Translations under genes and position numbers: made by a program
Notes under the pieces: generated by a model
What the model saw: the letters and a program-made list of their open reading frames with translations, nothing else
Database searches by the model: none
Told to the model about the DNA's origin: nothing
In this document: positions 8,877 to 17,854 of the stretch, in pieces
Layout of the letters: each line of letters opens with the position of its first letter
How positions within the stretch are numbered: the stretch's first letter is position 1
From: Streptomyces avidinii
Lineage (GTDB): Bacteria > Actinomycetota > Actinomycetes > Streptomycetales > Streptomycetaceae
Reading direction: 5' to 3'
Length of the DNA: 64,000 nt
NCBI RefSeq assembly: GCF_014650695.1
Contig: NZ_BMVL01000013.1
Location: 158,720 to 222,719, forward strand

Positions 8877-8930
8877 GTCCGAATGGCTGAGGCCCCCCTG
8901 CACGTGCAGGGGGGCCTCAGCCATTCGGAC
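8877..8930. terminator. 54-bp perfect palindrome, bidirectional terminator
   Basis: Two 27-base arms meet with no spacer, centred on GCACGTGC. It separates the converging protease and hflX genes, so it can serve both strands. No T-tract follows, as is usual in Streptomyces. Just beyond it GACCGTCA is repeated in tandem (8928-8945). Confidence 0.9.
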
Positions 8931-9002
8931 CGTCAGACCGTCAGACCATCGAACCGTCGGGCCGGGTCGGCCCGGCCGGACCGCCCGGACCACTCGGATC
9001 GG

Positions 9003-10517
9003 TCAGTGCTTCGCGAGCGCGTACGGCGCCAGGTCGGCCGCCAGTTCCTGGTGGACCCGCGCCTTGAGCAGGGTGCCGTCCGGGGTGTGCTCCTCGGAGA
9101 TGACCTCGCCCTCGGCGTGCGCCTTGGCGACCAGCGAGCCGCGCGTGTACGGCACCATGGCCTCCACCTCGACCTCGGGCCGCGGCAGCTCGGAGTCGAT
9201 GAGCGCGAGGAGTTCCTCGATGCCCATGCCCGTGCGCGCCGAGACGGCAATGGAGTGCCGCTCGATCCGCAGCAGCCGCTGCAGGACGAGCGGATCCGCG
9301 GCGTCCGCCTTGTTGATCACGACGATCTCGGGCACGCTGACCGCGCCGACCTCGCGGATCACCTCGCGCACCGCCGCCAGCTGCTCCTCCGGCGCCGGGT
9401 GCGAGCCGTCCACGATGTGCAGGATCAGGTCGGAGTCCCCGACCTCCTCCATCGTGGAGCGGAAGGCCTCGACGAGGTGGTGCGGCAGGTGCCGGACGAA
9501 GCCGACCGTGTCGGCCAGGGTGTAGACCCGGCCGCTCGGCGTCTCGGCCCGGCGCACGGTCGGGTCGAGGGTGGCGAACAGTGCGTTCTCCACCAGGACG
9601 CCCGCGCCCGTGAGGCGGTTGAGCAGCGAGGACTTGCCCGCATTGGTGTAACCGGCGATGGCGACCGAGGGCACCTTGTTGCGGCGCCGTTCCTGCCGCT
9701 TGATGTCACGGCCGGTCTTCATCTCCGCGATCTCCCGGCGCATCTTCGCCATCTTCTCGCGGATCCGGCGCCGGTCGGTCTCGATCTTGGTCTCACCGGG
9801 GCCTCGGGTGGCCATGCCGCCACCGCCGCCACCACCCATCTGCCGGGACAGCGAGGCACCCCAGCCACGCAGTCGCGGCAGCATGTACTGCATCTGCGCG
9901 AGCGCCACCTGCGCCTTGCCCTCTCGGGACTTGGCGTGCTGGGCGAAGATGTCGAGGATCAAGGCGGTCCGGTCGACCACCTTCACCTTGACGACGTCCT
10001 CGAGGGCGATGAGCTGGCCGGGGCTGAGCTCACCGTCGCAGACGACGGTGTCGGCGCCGCTCTCCATGACGATGTCACGCAGCTCGCGCGCCTTGCCCGA
10101 GCCGATGAAGGTGGCCGGGTCCGGCTTGTCACGGCGCTGGATCACGCCGTCGAGCACGAGGGCACCCGCCGTCTCGGCGAGGGCGGCGAGCTCCGCGAGG
10201 GAGTTCTCCGCGTCGATGACCGTGCCGGAGGTCCAGACACCGACGAGCACGACGCGCTCCAGGCGCAGCTGCCGGTACTCGACCTCGGTGACGTCTTCGA
10301 GCTCGGTGGAGAGGCCGGCCACACGGCGCAGGGCCGCGCGTTCCGAGCGTTCGAGCTGCTCGCCGTCCCGGTCTCCGTCGATCTCGTGGCTCCAGGCGAC
10401 GTCCTCTTCCATCAGGGCATCGGCCCGAAGGCTCTCGGTGAAGCTCTGCGAGTCCCGCACGTCCTGAGTGTCCTGTGCGTCCCGCGCGTCCTGGGAAGGG
10501 GAAGAAGAGGAGGTCAT
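9003..10517 (-). CDS. hflX: GTPase HflX
   Basis: Ribosome-associated GTPase that splits or rescues stalled 70S ribosomes. 504 residues. The N-terminal HflX domain spans about 80-280, with a Gly-rich loop (QMGGGGGGGMATRGPGE) and a charged coiled region typical of HflX. The G domain begins with the P-loop AGYTNAGKSSLLN near 287, followed by a DTVGFV G3 motif and NKAD G4 motif. The first 70 residues are Asp/Gln/Ser-rich and poorly conserved. The ATG at 10517 has AGGA 6 bases upstream. It converges on the protease gene across the 54-bp palindrome. Confidence 0.95.
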   Translation of the reverse strand: MTSSSSPSQDARDAQDTQDVRDSQSFTESLRADALMEEDVAWSHEIDGDRDGEQLERSERAALRRVAGLSTELEDVTEVEYRQLRLERVVLVGVWTSGTVIDAENSLAELAALAETAGALVLDGVIQRRDKPDPATFIGSGKARELRDIVMESGADTVVCDGELSPGQLIALEDVVKVKVVDRTALILDIFAQHAKSREGKAQVALAQMQYMLPRLRGWGASLSRQMGGGGGGGMATRGPGETKIETDRRRIREKMAKMRREIAEMKTGRDIKRQERRRNKVPSVAIAGYTNAGKSSLLNRLTGAGVLVENALFATLDPTVRRAETPSGRVYTLADTVGFVRHLPHHLVEAFRSTMEEVGDSDLILHIVDGSHPAPEEQLAAVREVIREVGAVSVPEIVVINKADAADPLVLQRLLRIERHSIAVSARTGMGIEELLALIDSELPRPEVEVEAMVPYTRGSLVAKAHAEGEVISEEHTPDGTLLKARVHQELAADLAPYALAKH

Positions 10518-10644
10518 TGGATCCTTACGTCGATTCGAATAGCAGTGTCACGTTAGCTGTCACGTCCAACGTGTCACACCGCCGGGGGATTCCCTGCGCG
10601 GCCCTGTCGATGGTGACATGCCCGTTCCTCACCGGTCACACCCT

Positions 10645-12180
10645 TTATTGGGCGCTCCCGCCCGCCGCGGGCTTCCCGGAGGCGGCATGGCCGGGGCCCG
10701 CGGCTGCCTTGCCGGGGGCCGCGGCTGCCTTGCCGGAGGGCGCGGCTGCCTTGCCGCTCCACTCCGGGTGCCCCGGCATCGGCGGGGTCGTGGCCCCGTA
10801 CAGCCAGGGCTCCAGGAAGGCCCCGAGGTCCCGGCCCGCCTCCTGCGAGGCCAGCCGTACGAAGTCGGCCGTCCCGGCCACCCCGTCCCGGTTCTCCGCG
10901 ACCCAGCGCCGCTCGATCCGGTCGAAGGCCTGCGCGCCGACCTCCTGCCTCAGCGCGTAGAGGATCAGCGCGGCCCCGTCGTAGACCACCGGCCGGAACA
11001 GACCGATCTTCTCGCCCGGCGCCGCGGCCTTCGGGGCGGCCGGGGGTCCGCCCGCCGCGCGCCACTGGTCGGAGCGCTGGTACGCCTCGCGCATGCGCCG
11101 CTCCAGGGAGTACTTGCCGAGCCCGTCCGCATACAGGGCCTCGTACCAGGTGGCGTGCCCCTCGTTGAGCCACAGGTCGGACCAGGTCCGCGGGGAGACG
11201 CTGTCGCCGAACCACTGGTGGGCGAGCTCGTGGACCATCACGGACTCGACGTACCAGTCGGGGTAGCCGTCGCCCGAGAACAGGTTGCTCTCGAAGAGCG
11301 AGAGGGTCTGCGTCTCCAGTTCGAAGCCGGTCGTCGCCCGCGCGATGAGCACGCCGTAGTTCTCGAAGGGGTAGCGGCCGACCCGATCCTCCATCCACTC
11401 GATGTGGCCCGCGGTCTTCTTCAGCCAGGGGTCCAGGCGCTTGCGGTCCTGGGCCGGCACCACGTCGCGCAGCGGCAGCCCGTGCGGTCCGGTGCCGTGC
11501 ACGACCTCGGAACGGCCCACCGAGACCTGGGCCAGTTCGGTGGCCATCGGGTGCCGGGTCCGGTACGTCCATGTCGTCGTGGGACCGAGCCGCCGGGCCG
11601 GCGTCACCGCCTCGCCGTTGGCGACGGCCGTCAGACCGGCCGGGGCGGTGATCCGGAAGGTGAAGATCGCCTTGTCGGCGGGGTGGTCGTTGCAGGGGAA
11701 GACCCGGTGCGCGGCGTCCGCCTGGTTGGCCATGGCCAGACCGTCCTCCGTGGGCACCCAGCCGCCGTCCCCGCGGCCGCGGGGGTCACTGGTGTGCCGG
11801 ATGGTGATGCGCAGGGGCATGCGGACCGCCACCGGCCGCGCGGGCGTGAGTACGAGGTCCTCGCCCACGCTCTCGAACCGCGCCGGCTCTCCGTTGACCT
11901 CGGCGGACGCCACCTTGCCGTGGGTGAAGTCCAGGTTGATGCGCTCCAGCGGCTGCAGGGCGCGGGCGTCGATGACGGTGACCGCGTCGAGCGGGCTCAG
12001 GTTGTCCTTGTAGGCGAAGGACAGGTCGTACGAGAGCACGTCGTACCCGGGGTTCCCGAGCTCGGGGAAGAGCCGGTCGCCGATGCCCAGCGGCGTCGGC
12101 GGGGGCAGTACGGCGGCGACGAGGGTGAGGGAGGCCGCGGCGAGCAGGGCGGCGCGCAGGCGCGGGGAGGAGAGCTGCAT
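10645..12180 (-). CDS. Secreted M1-family zinc metallopeptidase (aminopeptidase N-like)
   Basis: 511 residues with an N-terminal signal peptide (MQLSSPRLRAALLAAASLT). The zinc site HELAHQWFGD is near residue 316, with the third ligand Glu 19 residues on in WLNEGHATWYE. The second histidine is in the same motif. This gives a gluzincin M1 peptidase lacking the long C-terminal domain of full aminopeptidase N, as in many actinobacterial secreted members. The tail is an Ala/Gly/Lys low-complexity repeat (GKAAA..PGKAAAGPG). The frame is open to a GTG at 12237, but the signal peptide fits the ATG at 12180. The substrate is unknown. Confidence 0.85.
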   Translation of the reverse strand: MQLSSPRLRAALLAAASLTLVAAVLPPPTPLGIGDRLFPELGNPGYDVLSYDLSFAYKDNLSPLDAVTVIDARALQPLERINLDFTHGKVASAEVNGEPARFESVGEDLVLTPARPVAVRMPLRITIRHTSDPRGRGDGGWVPTEDGLAMANQADAAHRVFPCNDHPADKAIFTFRITAPAGLTAVANGEAVTPARRLGPTTTWTYRTRHPMATELAQVSVGRSEVVHGTGPHGLPLRDVVPAQDRKRLDPWLKKTAGHIEWMEDRVGRYPFENYGVLIARATTGFELETQTLSLFESNLFSGDGYPDWYVESVMVHELAHQWFGDSVSPRTWSDLWLNEGHATWYEALYADGLGKYSLERRMREAYQRSDQWRAAGGPPAAPKAAAPGEKIGLFRPVVYDGAALILYALRQEVGAQAFDRIERRWVAENRDGVAGTADFVRLASQEAGRDLGAFLEPWLYGATTPPMPGHPEWSGKAAAPSGKAAAAPGKAAAGPGHAASGKPAAGGSAQ

Positions 12181-12312
12181 CCACCACCGCTTACCAGCGC
12201 CCGCCGCACGGCCGCGTACGGCGCGCGACGGGTCCACCCGAACGGGGCCTTCCGGAGCCGTCCCGGCCTACGCGCGGCTGACGCCGTGGCCACGCGCGGC
12301 GGACGGCCGTGG

Positions 12313-14436
12313 CTACGCCCGGCGGACGTCGTACACGCCCGGCACGTCCCGCATCGCCCGCATCAGCGCGGGCAGCCCCGCCGCGTCGGGCAGCTGCAGG
12401 GTGTACGTGTGCCGGACCCGCTGCTCGACCGGGGGTTCGACGGTCGCGGAGACCACCTCGACCCCCTCGCGGGCGATGGCCTCGGTCAGGTCGGCCAGCA
12501 GGTGCGGGCGGCCGAACGATTCAGCGAGCAGGGTGACCCGGCAGTCCGCCGTCGCGCGCCAGTGCACGGCGACGGAGGTACGGCCCACGGCGCGCATCTG
12601 CGCCACCGCCGCGCAGTGGATGCGGTGCACGGTGACGGCCCCGCCGCGGACCAGGAACCCGGCGACGGCGTCCGGCGGCACCGGGGTGCAGCACCCGGCC
12701 AGCCGCACGGTGGCGTCCGGCAGGTCGGCGACGGCGTTGCCACCGCCCCCGCGGGCCCCGACCACCGAGAGCGGCGCCCGTGCGGCGGAGGTGGTTGCCA
12801 TGGCCCGGTCGGGATGGGATTCGAGCCACCTGCTGATGGCGATCCGGGCGGCGGGGGTCCGCGCGTGGTCCAGCCACTCGGCGGCGGGTCCGGAGGAGGC
12901 GTCCTGCGCGAGCAGGAGCTGGACGGTGTCCCCGTCGGACAGCGGGGAGGACAAGGAGGTGAGGCGCCCGTTGACCCGGGCGCCGATACAGCCGTGGGCG
13001 GCCTCGCCGTGCTGCGCGTAGGCGGCGTCGATGCAGCTGGCCCCGGCCGGCAGGCTGATCGTGCCGGTGGCGCTGCCGTCCTCCCGGAACACGGTGATCT
13101 CCCGGTCTTGGGCGAGTTCCGCCCGGAGCACGGTCCAGAAGGTGTCGGGGTCGGGCGCGGACTGCTGCCAGTCGAGCAGCCGGGACAGCCAGCCGGGCCG
13201 CGTGGGGTCCACGCGCTCCTCGTCCGGGTCGGTGGCGGCGTCGGGGGTCGCGGTGGCGTCGGACGCGGCGGCATCGGGCGTCGCGGTGGCGTACGGGTTG
13301 CCGAGGGCCACCACGCCCGCCTCGGCGACGCGGTGCATCTGCCGGGTCCGCACGATGACCTCGGCCACGTACCCCTCGGGCGTGGCGACGGCGGTGTGCA
13401 GCGACTGGTAGAGGTTGAACTTCGGGGTGGCGATGAAGTCCTTGAACTCCGAGATGACCGGGGTGAAGCAGGTGTGCAGCTCGCCGAGAACGGCGTAGCA
13501 GTCGGCGTTCTCGCCGACGAGGACGAGGATCCGGCCGAAGTCGGACCCGCGCAGCTCGCCGCGGGTGCGGGCGATGCGGTGCACGGAGACGAAGTGCCGT
13601 GGCCGTACCTGCACTTCGGCGGTGATCCCGGCGTCGCGCAGAACGCTCCGTACGGAGTCGGCGATGGCGGGGAGCGGGTCGCGTTCGCCGGCGTGGGCGG
13701 CGATGAGCGCGCGGGTGCTCTCGTACTCCTCGGGATGCAGGATCGCGAAGACGAGGTCTTCCAGCTCGGTCTTGAGGGCCTGGACGCCGAGGCGTTCGGC
13801 CAGCGGGATGAGGACGTCGCGGGTGACCTTGGCGATGCGGGCCTGCTTCTCGGGGCGCATCACGCCCAGGGTGCGCATGTTGTGCAGCCGGTCGGCGAGT
13901 TTGATGGACATGACGCGGACGTCGTTGCCGGTGGCGACGAGCATCTTGCGGAAGGTCTCGGGTTCGGCGGCGGCGCCGTAGTCGATCTTCTCCACCTTGG
14001 TGACGCCGTCGACGATGAAGCAGACCTCGTCGCCGAACTCGGCGCGGACCTGATCGAGGGTCACGTCGGTGTCCTCGACGGTGTCGTGGAGCAGAGAGGC
14101 CGTCAAGGTGGTGGTCTCGGCGCCCAGTTCGGCGAGGATCAGGGTGACGGCGAGCGGATGTGTGATGTACGGCTCACCACTTTTTCGCATCTGACCGCGG
14201 TGCGAGGTCTCCGCGAGGAGGTACGCGCGGCGCAGAATGGACAAATCGGCGTCCGGATGGTGCGCGCGATGCGCCTCGGCCACGTGGCCGATCGCGTCCG
14301 GGAGCCGGTCCCGGGACGTCGGCCCGAGCAGGGCGGCACGCCCGAGCCGGCGCAGATCGAGCCTGGTCCGCCCACGTCTGCGGAGCTCAGGGCGCGCTTC
14401 GGGGTGTGCTTCGGGGTTCGTGGCCTCTGCACTCAT
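12313..14436 (-). CDS. RelA/SpoT homologue (RshA-like) with intact hydrolase and divergent synthetase motifs
   Basis: (p)ppGpp metabolic enzyme of the long RSH class, 707 residues. The HD hydrolase domain has HPLAV, LLHDTVEDTD near 115 and LADRLHNMRTL, so its catalytic His/Asp/Asn are present. The synthetase domain (about 290-400) keeps FKDFIATPK and YQSLHT. It departs from the consensus at the nucleotide-binding segment (RPRHFVSVHRI) and reads EVIVRT where EVQIRT is expected. TGS (445-510), a CCTPVPP zinc-type segment and a C-terminal ACT domain follow. The ATG at 14436 has GGAGGTGCCC upstream. It resembles the second Streptomyces RSH rather than the main RelA. It may be mainly a hydrolase. 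Confidence 0.88.
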   Translation of the reverse strand: MSAEATNPEAHPEARPELRRRGRTRLDLRRLGRAALLGPTSRDRLPDAIGHVAEAHRAHHPDADLSILRRAYLLAETSHRGQMRKSGEPYITHPLAVTLILAELGAETTTLTASLLHDTVEDTDVTLDQVRAEFGDEVCFIVDGVTKVEKIDYGAAAEPETFRKMLVATGNDVRVMSIKLADRLHNMRTLGVMRPEKQARIAKVTRDVLIPLAERLGVQALKTELEDLVFAILHPEEYESTRALIAAHAGERDPLPAIADSVRSVLRDAGITAEVQVRPRHFVSVHRIARTRGELRGSDFGRILVLVGENADCYAVLGELHTCFTPVISEFKDFIATPKFNLYQSLHTAVATPEGYVAEVIVRTRQMHRVAEAGVVALGNPYATATPDAAASDATATPDAATDPDEERVDPTRPGWLSRLLDWQQSAPDPDTFWTVLRAELAQDREITVFREDGSATGTISLPAGASCIDAAYAQHGEAAHGCIGARVNGRLTSLSSPLSDGDTVQLLLAQDASSGPAAEWLDHARTPAARIAISRWLESHPDRAMATTSAARAPLSVVGARGGGGNAVADLPDATVRLAGCCTPVPPDAVAGFLVRGGAVTVHRIHCAAVAQMRAVGRTSVAVHWRATADCRVTLLAESFGRPHLLADLTEAIAREGVEVVSATVEPPVEQRVRHTYTLQLPDAAGLPALMRAMRDVPGVYDVRRA

Positions 14437-14576
14437 GGGCACCTCCGGCGGCTTCGACCGGCGGTGGCGGGCATGGGGTGAGCCCTCAGGGCCGGTGCCT
14501 GATGTTACCGACCCCACCACGTGGCGCAGTCCACCTCTCGCTCAGCGTGAAACGGATCACCCATTAGAGGGAAGCT

Positions 14577-15452
14577 TCAGCCGAAAGCCGTTTCGGTGAG
14601 CCAGGCTTCATCGAACTCCCCCGCAGCCACGATCACGGCCGGTCCGGTCATGTCGATCTGCCCGTCGGGGTGTTCGGTGATGATCAGGGTTCCGCCGGGG
14701 AGGTCGACGGTGTACGCGACCGGTTCGCCGGTGGTGGCCGGGTCGGCGCCGTCGCGGCGGATGGCGGCCACGGCGACGGCGCAGGCGCCGGTGCCGCAGG
14801 AGCGGGTCTCGCCGGAGCCGCGCTCGTGGACGCGCATGGCGACGTGCCGGGGGCCGCGGTCGACGACGAACTCGACGTTGACGCCCGTCGGGTAGGCGGA
14901 CGCCGGGCTGAAGGCGGGGGCGGCGTACAGGTTCCCGGCGTGGTCGAGGCTCTCGACGAAGGCCACCGCGTGCGGGTTGCCCATGTTCACGTTGCGGGCG
15001 GGCCAGCTGCGGGCGTCGACGCTGACCGTGACCTCGCCGGCGGGCAGCTCGGCGCGGCCCATGGAGACGGTGACGTCGCCCTTCTTGTCGAGGTGGACCC
15101 GCTTGACGCCGCCCCGGGTGGCGACGGCGAGGTCGCCGGGCTCGACGTGTCCGGCGTGCTGGAGGTAGCGGGCGAAGACGCGGACGCCGTTGCCGCACAT
15201 CTCGGCGATGGAGCCGTCGCTGTTGCGGTAGTCCATGAACCACTCCGCCTCGTCGGCCAGGTGCGCCGCCTCGGGGTGTGCGGCGGAACGGACGACGTGA
15301 AGCACGCCGTCGGCGCCGATTCCGGCCCGCCGGTCGCACAGCTTCGCGACGGCGGACGCGGGCAGCTCGATGGCGTTGTCCGGGTCCGGGACGATCACGA
15401 AGTCGTTCTCGGTGCCGTGGCCCTTGAGGAAGGGGAGGGTGGTCTGCGTCAC
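14577..15452 (-). CDS. dapF: Diaminopimelate epimerase
   Basis: Converts LL- to meso-diaminopimelate for lysine and peptidoglycan synthesis. 291 residues. Both catalytic cysteines are visible, in AEMCGNGVRVFARY and RSCGTGACA. The N-terminal signature KGHGTENDFVIV is also seen. The start is a GTG at 15452; an ATG 8 bases upstream is in another frame. It stands between the RSH gene and a small membrane protein gene on the same strand, next to miaA, a conserved Streptomyces order. Confidence 0.96.
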   Translation of the reverse strand: MTQTTLPFLKGHGTENDFVIVPDPDNAIELPASAVAKLCDRRAGIGADGVLHVVRSAAHPEAAHLADEAEWFMDYRNSDGSIAEMCGNGVRVFARYLQHAGHVEPGDLAVATRGGVKRVHLDKKGDVTVSMGRAELPAGEVTVSVDARSWPARNVNMGNPHAVAFVESLDHAGNLYAAPAFSPASAYPTGVNVEFVVDRGPRHVAMRVHERGSGETRSCGTGACAVAVAAIRRDGADPATTGEPVAYTVDLPGGTLIITEHPDGQIDMTGPAVIVAAGEFDEAWLTETAFG

Positions 15453-15505
15453 CCGCCCATGGTACCCAGCCCCTGCTCAGAGGGGTGGAGCCGTCCGAGG
15501 GGCGG

Positions 15506-16024
15506 TCAGCGGAGCCGGGCGACCCGGTAGACGGCCAGACTTACGACGGCCAGTACGGCCACGGCGTACAGCGCGGCCATGCGCCAGTCGGGGCGGCGGC
15601 CGCTCCCCCGGGCCGGGAGGCCGGGCCACGTGTAGCCGACCCGGCGGGCGGCCATCATTCCCCAGCCTCCGGCGCAGCAGCTGATCAGGAAGCCGAGCAT
15701 CGCGACCACGGCTCCGCCGTCACCGAACTCGAAGGCGAGCGGGAAGGCGAACATCAGCGAACCGGTGGCGGCGAGCATCGCGATCGGGGCGATCTGCCAC
15801 AGGCGCAGGCGGCGCTGGGGACGCAGTTCGACCTCGAACTCGGGCCCGGCAGCAGCCTCCGCCTCGGCGGAGTCCGGGGCGTCCGGGCCGTCGGGGGTCA
15901 GGCGCGCCGGGTCTGCGGGCAACCCGAGCCCCGCGGGCCCGTCCGTCCCGTCCAGAAGCATCGGGTCCGCTTCCCTCCGGGTGTCGTCCCGCCCGGTGTC
16001 ACGAGGGCCGGCCTCCATCGCCAC
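15506..16024 (-). CDS. Small integral membrane protein, function unknown
   Basis: 172 residues. The first 70 are acidic and Pro/Asp-rich, presumably cytoplasmic. Three or four hydrophobic segments follow, at about 78-95, 103-125 and 150-168. The GTG at 16024 and the ATG at 16018 share the ribosome site GGGGAGG, so the start is uncertain by two residues. I recognise no enzymatic motif. It lies between dapF and miaA on their strand and could be cotranscribed with dapF. Confidence 0.7.
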   Translation of the reverse strand: MAMEAGPRDTGRDDTRREADPMLLDGTDGPAGLGLPADPARLTPDGPDAPDSAEAEAAAGPEFEVELRPQRRLRLWQIAPIAMLAATGSLMFAFPLAFEFGDGGAVVAMLGFLISCCAGGWGMMAARRVGYTWPGLPARGSGRRPDWRMAALYAVAVLAVVSLAVYRVARLR

Positions 16025-16150
16025 GCGCCCTCCCCACTCGGACTCAGTACGCCGCCGTTCATCGCAGGTGATCGCACCCGCTGGAGTTTGATGATGGCAC
16101 GCCCCCGGCCCCGCTACGGGCGCGTGAGGCGTCCCGATGCCATCACGTGA

Positions 16151-17089
16151 TCAGGCTGTGACCGCTCGTTCGACCAACGACTGCGCGAGTCCGGGGAGTT
16201 CCCCCCGGTCGGCCACGGCCCCGCTGAGCCAGTGCACGCGCGGGTCGCGACGGAACCAGGAGTCCTGGCGGCGGGCGAACCGCCTGGTCGCCCGGACGGT
16301 CTCGGCCCGGGCCTCGTCCTCGGTGCATTCGCCCGCGAGGGCGGCCAGAACCTGCTGGTAGCCGAGCGCCCTGGAGGCGGTGATTCCGTCGCGCAGCCCG
16401 CGGGCCTCCAGTGCGCGGACCTCGTCCACCAGCCCGGCCTCCCACATCCGGTCCACGCGCAGTGCGATCCGCTCGTCGAGTTCCGGCCGGGCCACGTCGA
16501 CGCCGATCTGCACGGTGTCGTAGACGGACTCGTGGCCGGGCAGGTTGGCGGTGAACGGGCGGCCGGTGATCTCGATGACCTCCAGCGCGCGGACGATGCG
16601 GCGGCCGTTGCTGGGCAGGATCGCCCGGGCGGCGGCCGGGTCCGCGGCGGCGAGCCGGGCGTGCAGGGCGCCGGGGCCGCGCAGCGTGGCCTCCTCCTCC
16701 AGCCGGGCGCGGACCTCGGGATCGGTGCCGGGGAACTCCATGACGTCCAGGGCGCCGCGGACGTACAGGCCGGATCCGCCGACGAGCACGGGGGTGCGGC
16801 CCTCGGCGAGCAGCCTGTCGATCTCCAGGCGGGCCAGTCTCTGGTAGTCGGCGACGTTCGCGGTGTCAGTGACGTCCCAGATGTCGAGGAGGTGGTGCGG
16901 GACACCGCCGCGCTCCTCGGTCGTCAGCTTGGCGGTGCCGATGTCCATCCCCCGGTACAGCTGCATGGAGTCGGCGTTGACGACTTCGCCGTCGAAATGG
17001 CGGGCCAGGGCTACGCCCAGGTCGGACTTTCCTGCCGCGGTGGGACCTACGACGGCGATGACCCGCGGGGCGGGGGCTGCTTTCCTCAC
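16151..17089 (-). CDS. miaA: tRNA dimethylallyltransferase
   Basis: Adds the dimethylallyl group to N6 of A37 in tRNAs reading UNN codons, the step before MiaB. 312 residues. It has the P-loop GPTAAGKSDLG at the N-terminus, the NADSMQLYRGMDIGTAK motif that contacts substrate, and FARRQDSWFRRD near the C-terminus. The frame runs to a TTG at 17116, but the GTG at 17089 gives the usual family length. It is divergent from the small gene at 17275. Confidence 0.95.
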   Translation of the reverse strand: MRKAAPAPRVIAVVGPTAAGKSDLGVALARHFDGEVVNADSMQLYRGMDIGTAKLTTEERGGVPHHLLDIWDVTDTANVADYQRLARLEIDRLLAEGRTPVLVGGSGLYVRGALDVMEFPGTDPEVRARLEEEATLRGPGALHARLAAADPAAARAILPSNGRRIVRALEVIEITGRPFTANLPGHESVYDTVQIGVDVARPELDERIALRVDRMWEAGLVDEVRALEARGLRDGITASRALGYQQVLAALAGECTEDEARAETVRATRRFARRQDSWFRRDPRVHWLSGAVADRGELPGLAQSLVERAVTA

Positions 17090-17253
17090 GGCCCCAGTCT
17101 CGCAGCCCCTGGTCAAGACACGGGCATGTACCCGATCGAGTTACGTGACGGGGTGTGGTCGGGGTCGTTGCCCTGGCGAGGTTCCGGCCGGGCATACGCC
17201 CCGCGTACGCCCGGCGCAGGCCGGTCCGGCCAACGCGGAACTTCGCTCACACG

Positions 17254-17265
17254 CGTAACGTTACG
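17254..17265. promoter_or_regulatory. 12-bp palindrome overlapping a ribosome binding site
   Basis: CGTAACGTTACG is a perfect palindrome whose last base is the first base of the GGGAG ribosome site of the next gene. A regulator bound here could block transcription or initiation. The regulator is unknown. Confidence 0.45.
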
Positions 17266-17274
17266 GGAGTAGAC

Positions 17275-17484
17275 ATGGGTGTTTTTGATCGGTTTTTTCG
17301 TCGTAAGGACGAGGCCGTGACCACGGAGGTCGCGGCGGAGGACCTGACGGCGGAGTCCGGCGCGGCCGACGAGGCCGCGCCTGTTGCGCAGGAGGCTCCG
17401 GCGGCGGAAGCCGTGGAGATTCCGAAGCAGCAGTCGGCCGAGGTGGCTGCGGACAGCGAGACCGGCGAGGGCGCCCGCACATAG
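17275..17484 (+). CDS. Small acidic protein of unknown function
   Basis: 69 residues, beginning MGVFDRFFRRKDE and then almost wholly Ala/Glu/Asp/Pro, with no hydrophobic segment. The amphipathic, basic N-terminus (Phe and Arg alternating) could sit on a membrane surface. A GGGAG ribosome site lies 6 bases upstream of the ATG. A similar N-terminus occurs in small streptomycete proteins, some loosely annotated as gliding motility proteins, but nothing here supports such a role. It is read with the next gene, 23 bases away. Confidence 0.7.
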   Translation: MGVFDRFFRRKDEAVTTEVAAEDLTAESGAADEAAPVAQEAPAAEAVEIPKQQSAEVAADSETGEGART

Positions 17485-17507
17485 CGACCGCCAACGGAAG
17501 GTGACCC

Positions 17508-17753
17508 ATGGGCCTGCTGGACAATCTGAAGGCCAAGCTCGGTCCGGCGAAGGACAAGGTCGGCGACCTCGCCCACCAGCACGAGGGCAGGATCGGCGAG
17601 AGCCTCGACAAGGTGGCCAAGGCCGTGGACTCCAGGACCAAGGGCAAGTACAGCGGCCAGATCACGAGCGGGACGGGCAAGGCGAAGGACGCCCTGGGGA
17701 AGATCGCGCACAAGGACGCTCCCGGCGGGACGACGCCGCCGGCCGCTTCCTGA
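17508..17753 (+). CDS. MT0933-like antitoxin family protein
   Basis: 81 residues, Lys/Asp/Gly-rich, with the family pattern MGLLDNLKAKL..AKDKVGDLA and KGKYSGQI..GTGKAKD. It matches the actinobacterial MT0933-type antitoxin family (Rv0909-like) as I know it. GGAAGGTG precedes the ATG. No toxin gene is adjacent: the next gene is convergent and enzymatic, and the preceding one is a tiny acidic protein. It may therefore be an orphan, or the family may do something else in Streptomyces. A strong hairpin follows. Confidence 0.8.
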   Translation: MGLLDNLKAKLGPAKDKVGDLAHQHEGRIGESLDKVAKAVDSRTKGKYSGQITSGTGKAKDALGKIAHKDAPGGTTPPAAS

Positions 17754-17765
17754 CGCGGTCCGCGG

Positions 17766-17805
17766 AAGGGGCGCGGGACCGGCACCGGCCGGTCGCGCGC
17801 CCCTT
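17766..17805. terminator. Bidirectional terminator hairpin
   Basis: Arms AAGGGGCGCG and CGCGCCCCTT enclose an inner ACCGG/CCGGT stem. It lies between the converging small antitoxin-like gene and the dioxygenase-like gene. Confidence 0.85.
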
Positions 17806-17854
17806 CGCCGTTTCCTGGGCGGCTCCGCAGCCGGCCCCGGCCGGCCCGGGCCCG

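Noticed and set aside
10618..14481. A 1287-codon + strand frame
   Set aside because: It is a shadow of the M1 peptidase and RSH genes, with low-complexity Gly/Arg/Val composition and no start signal.
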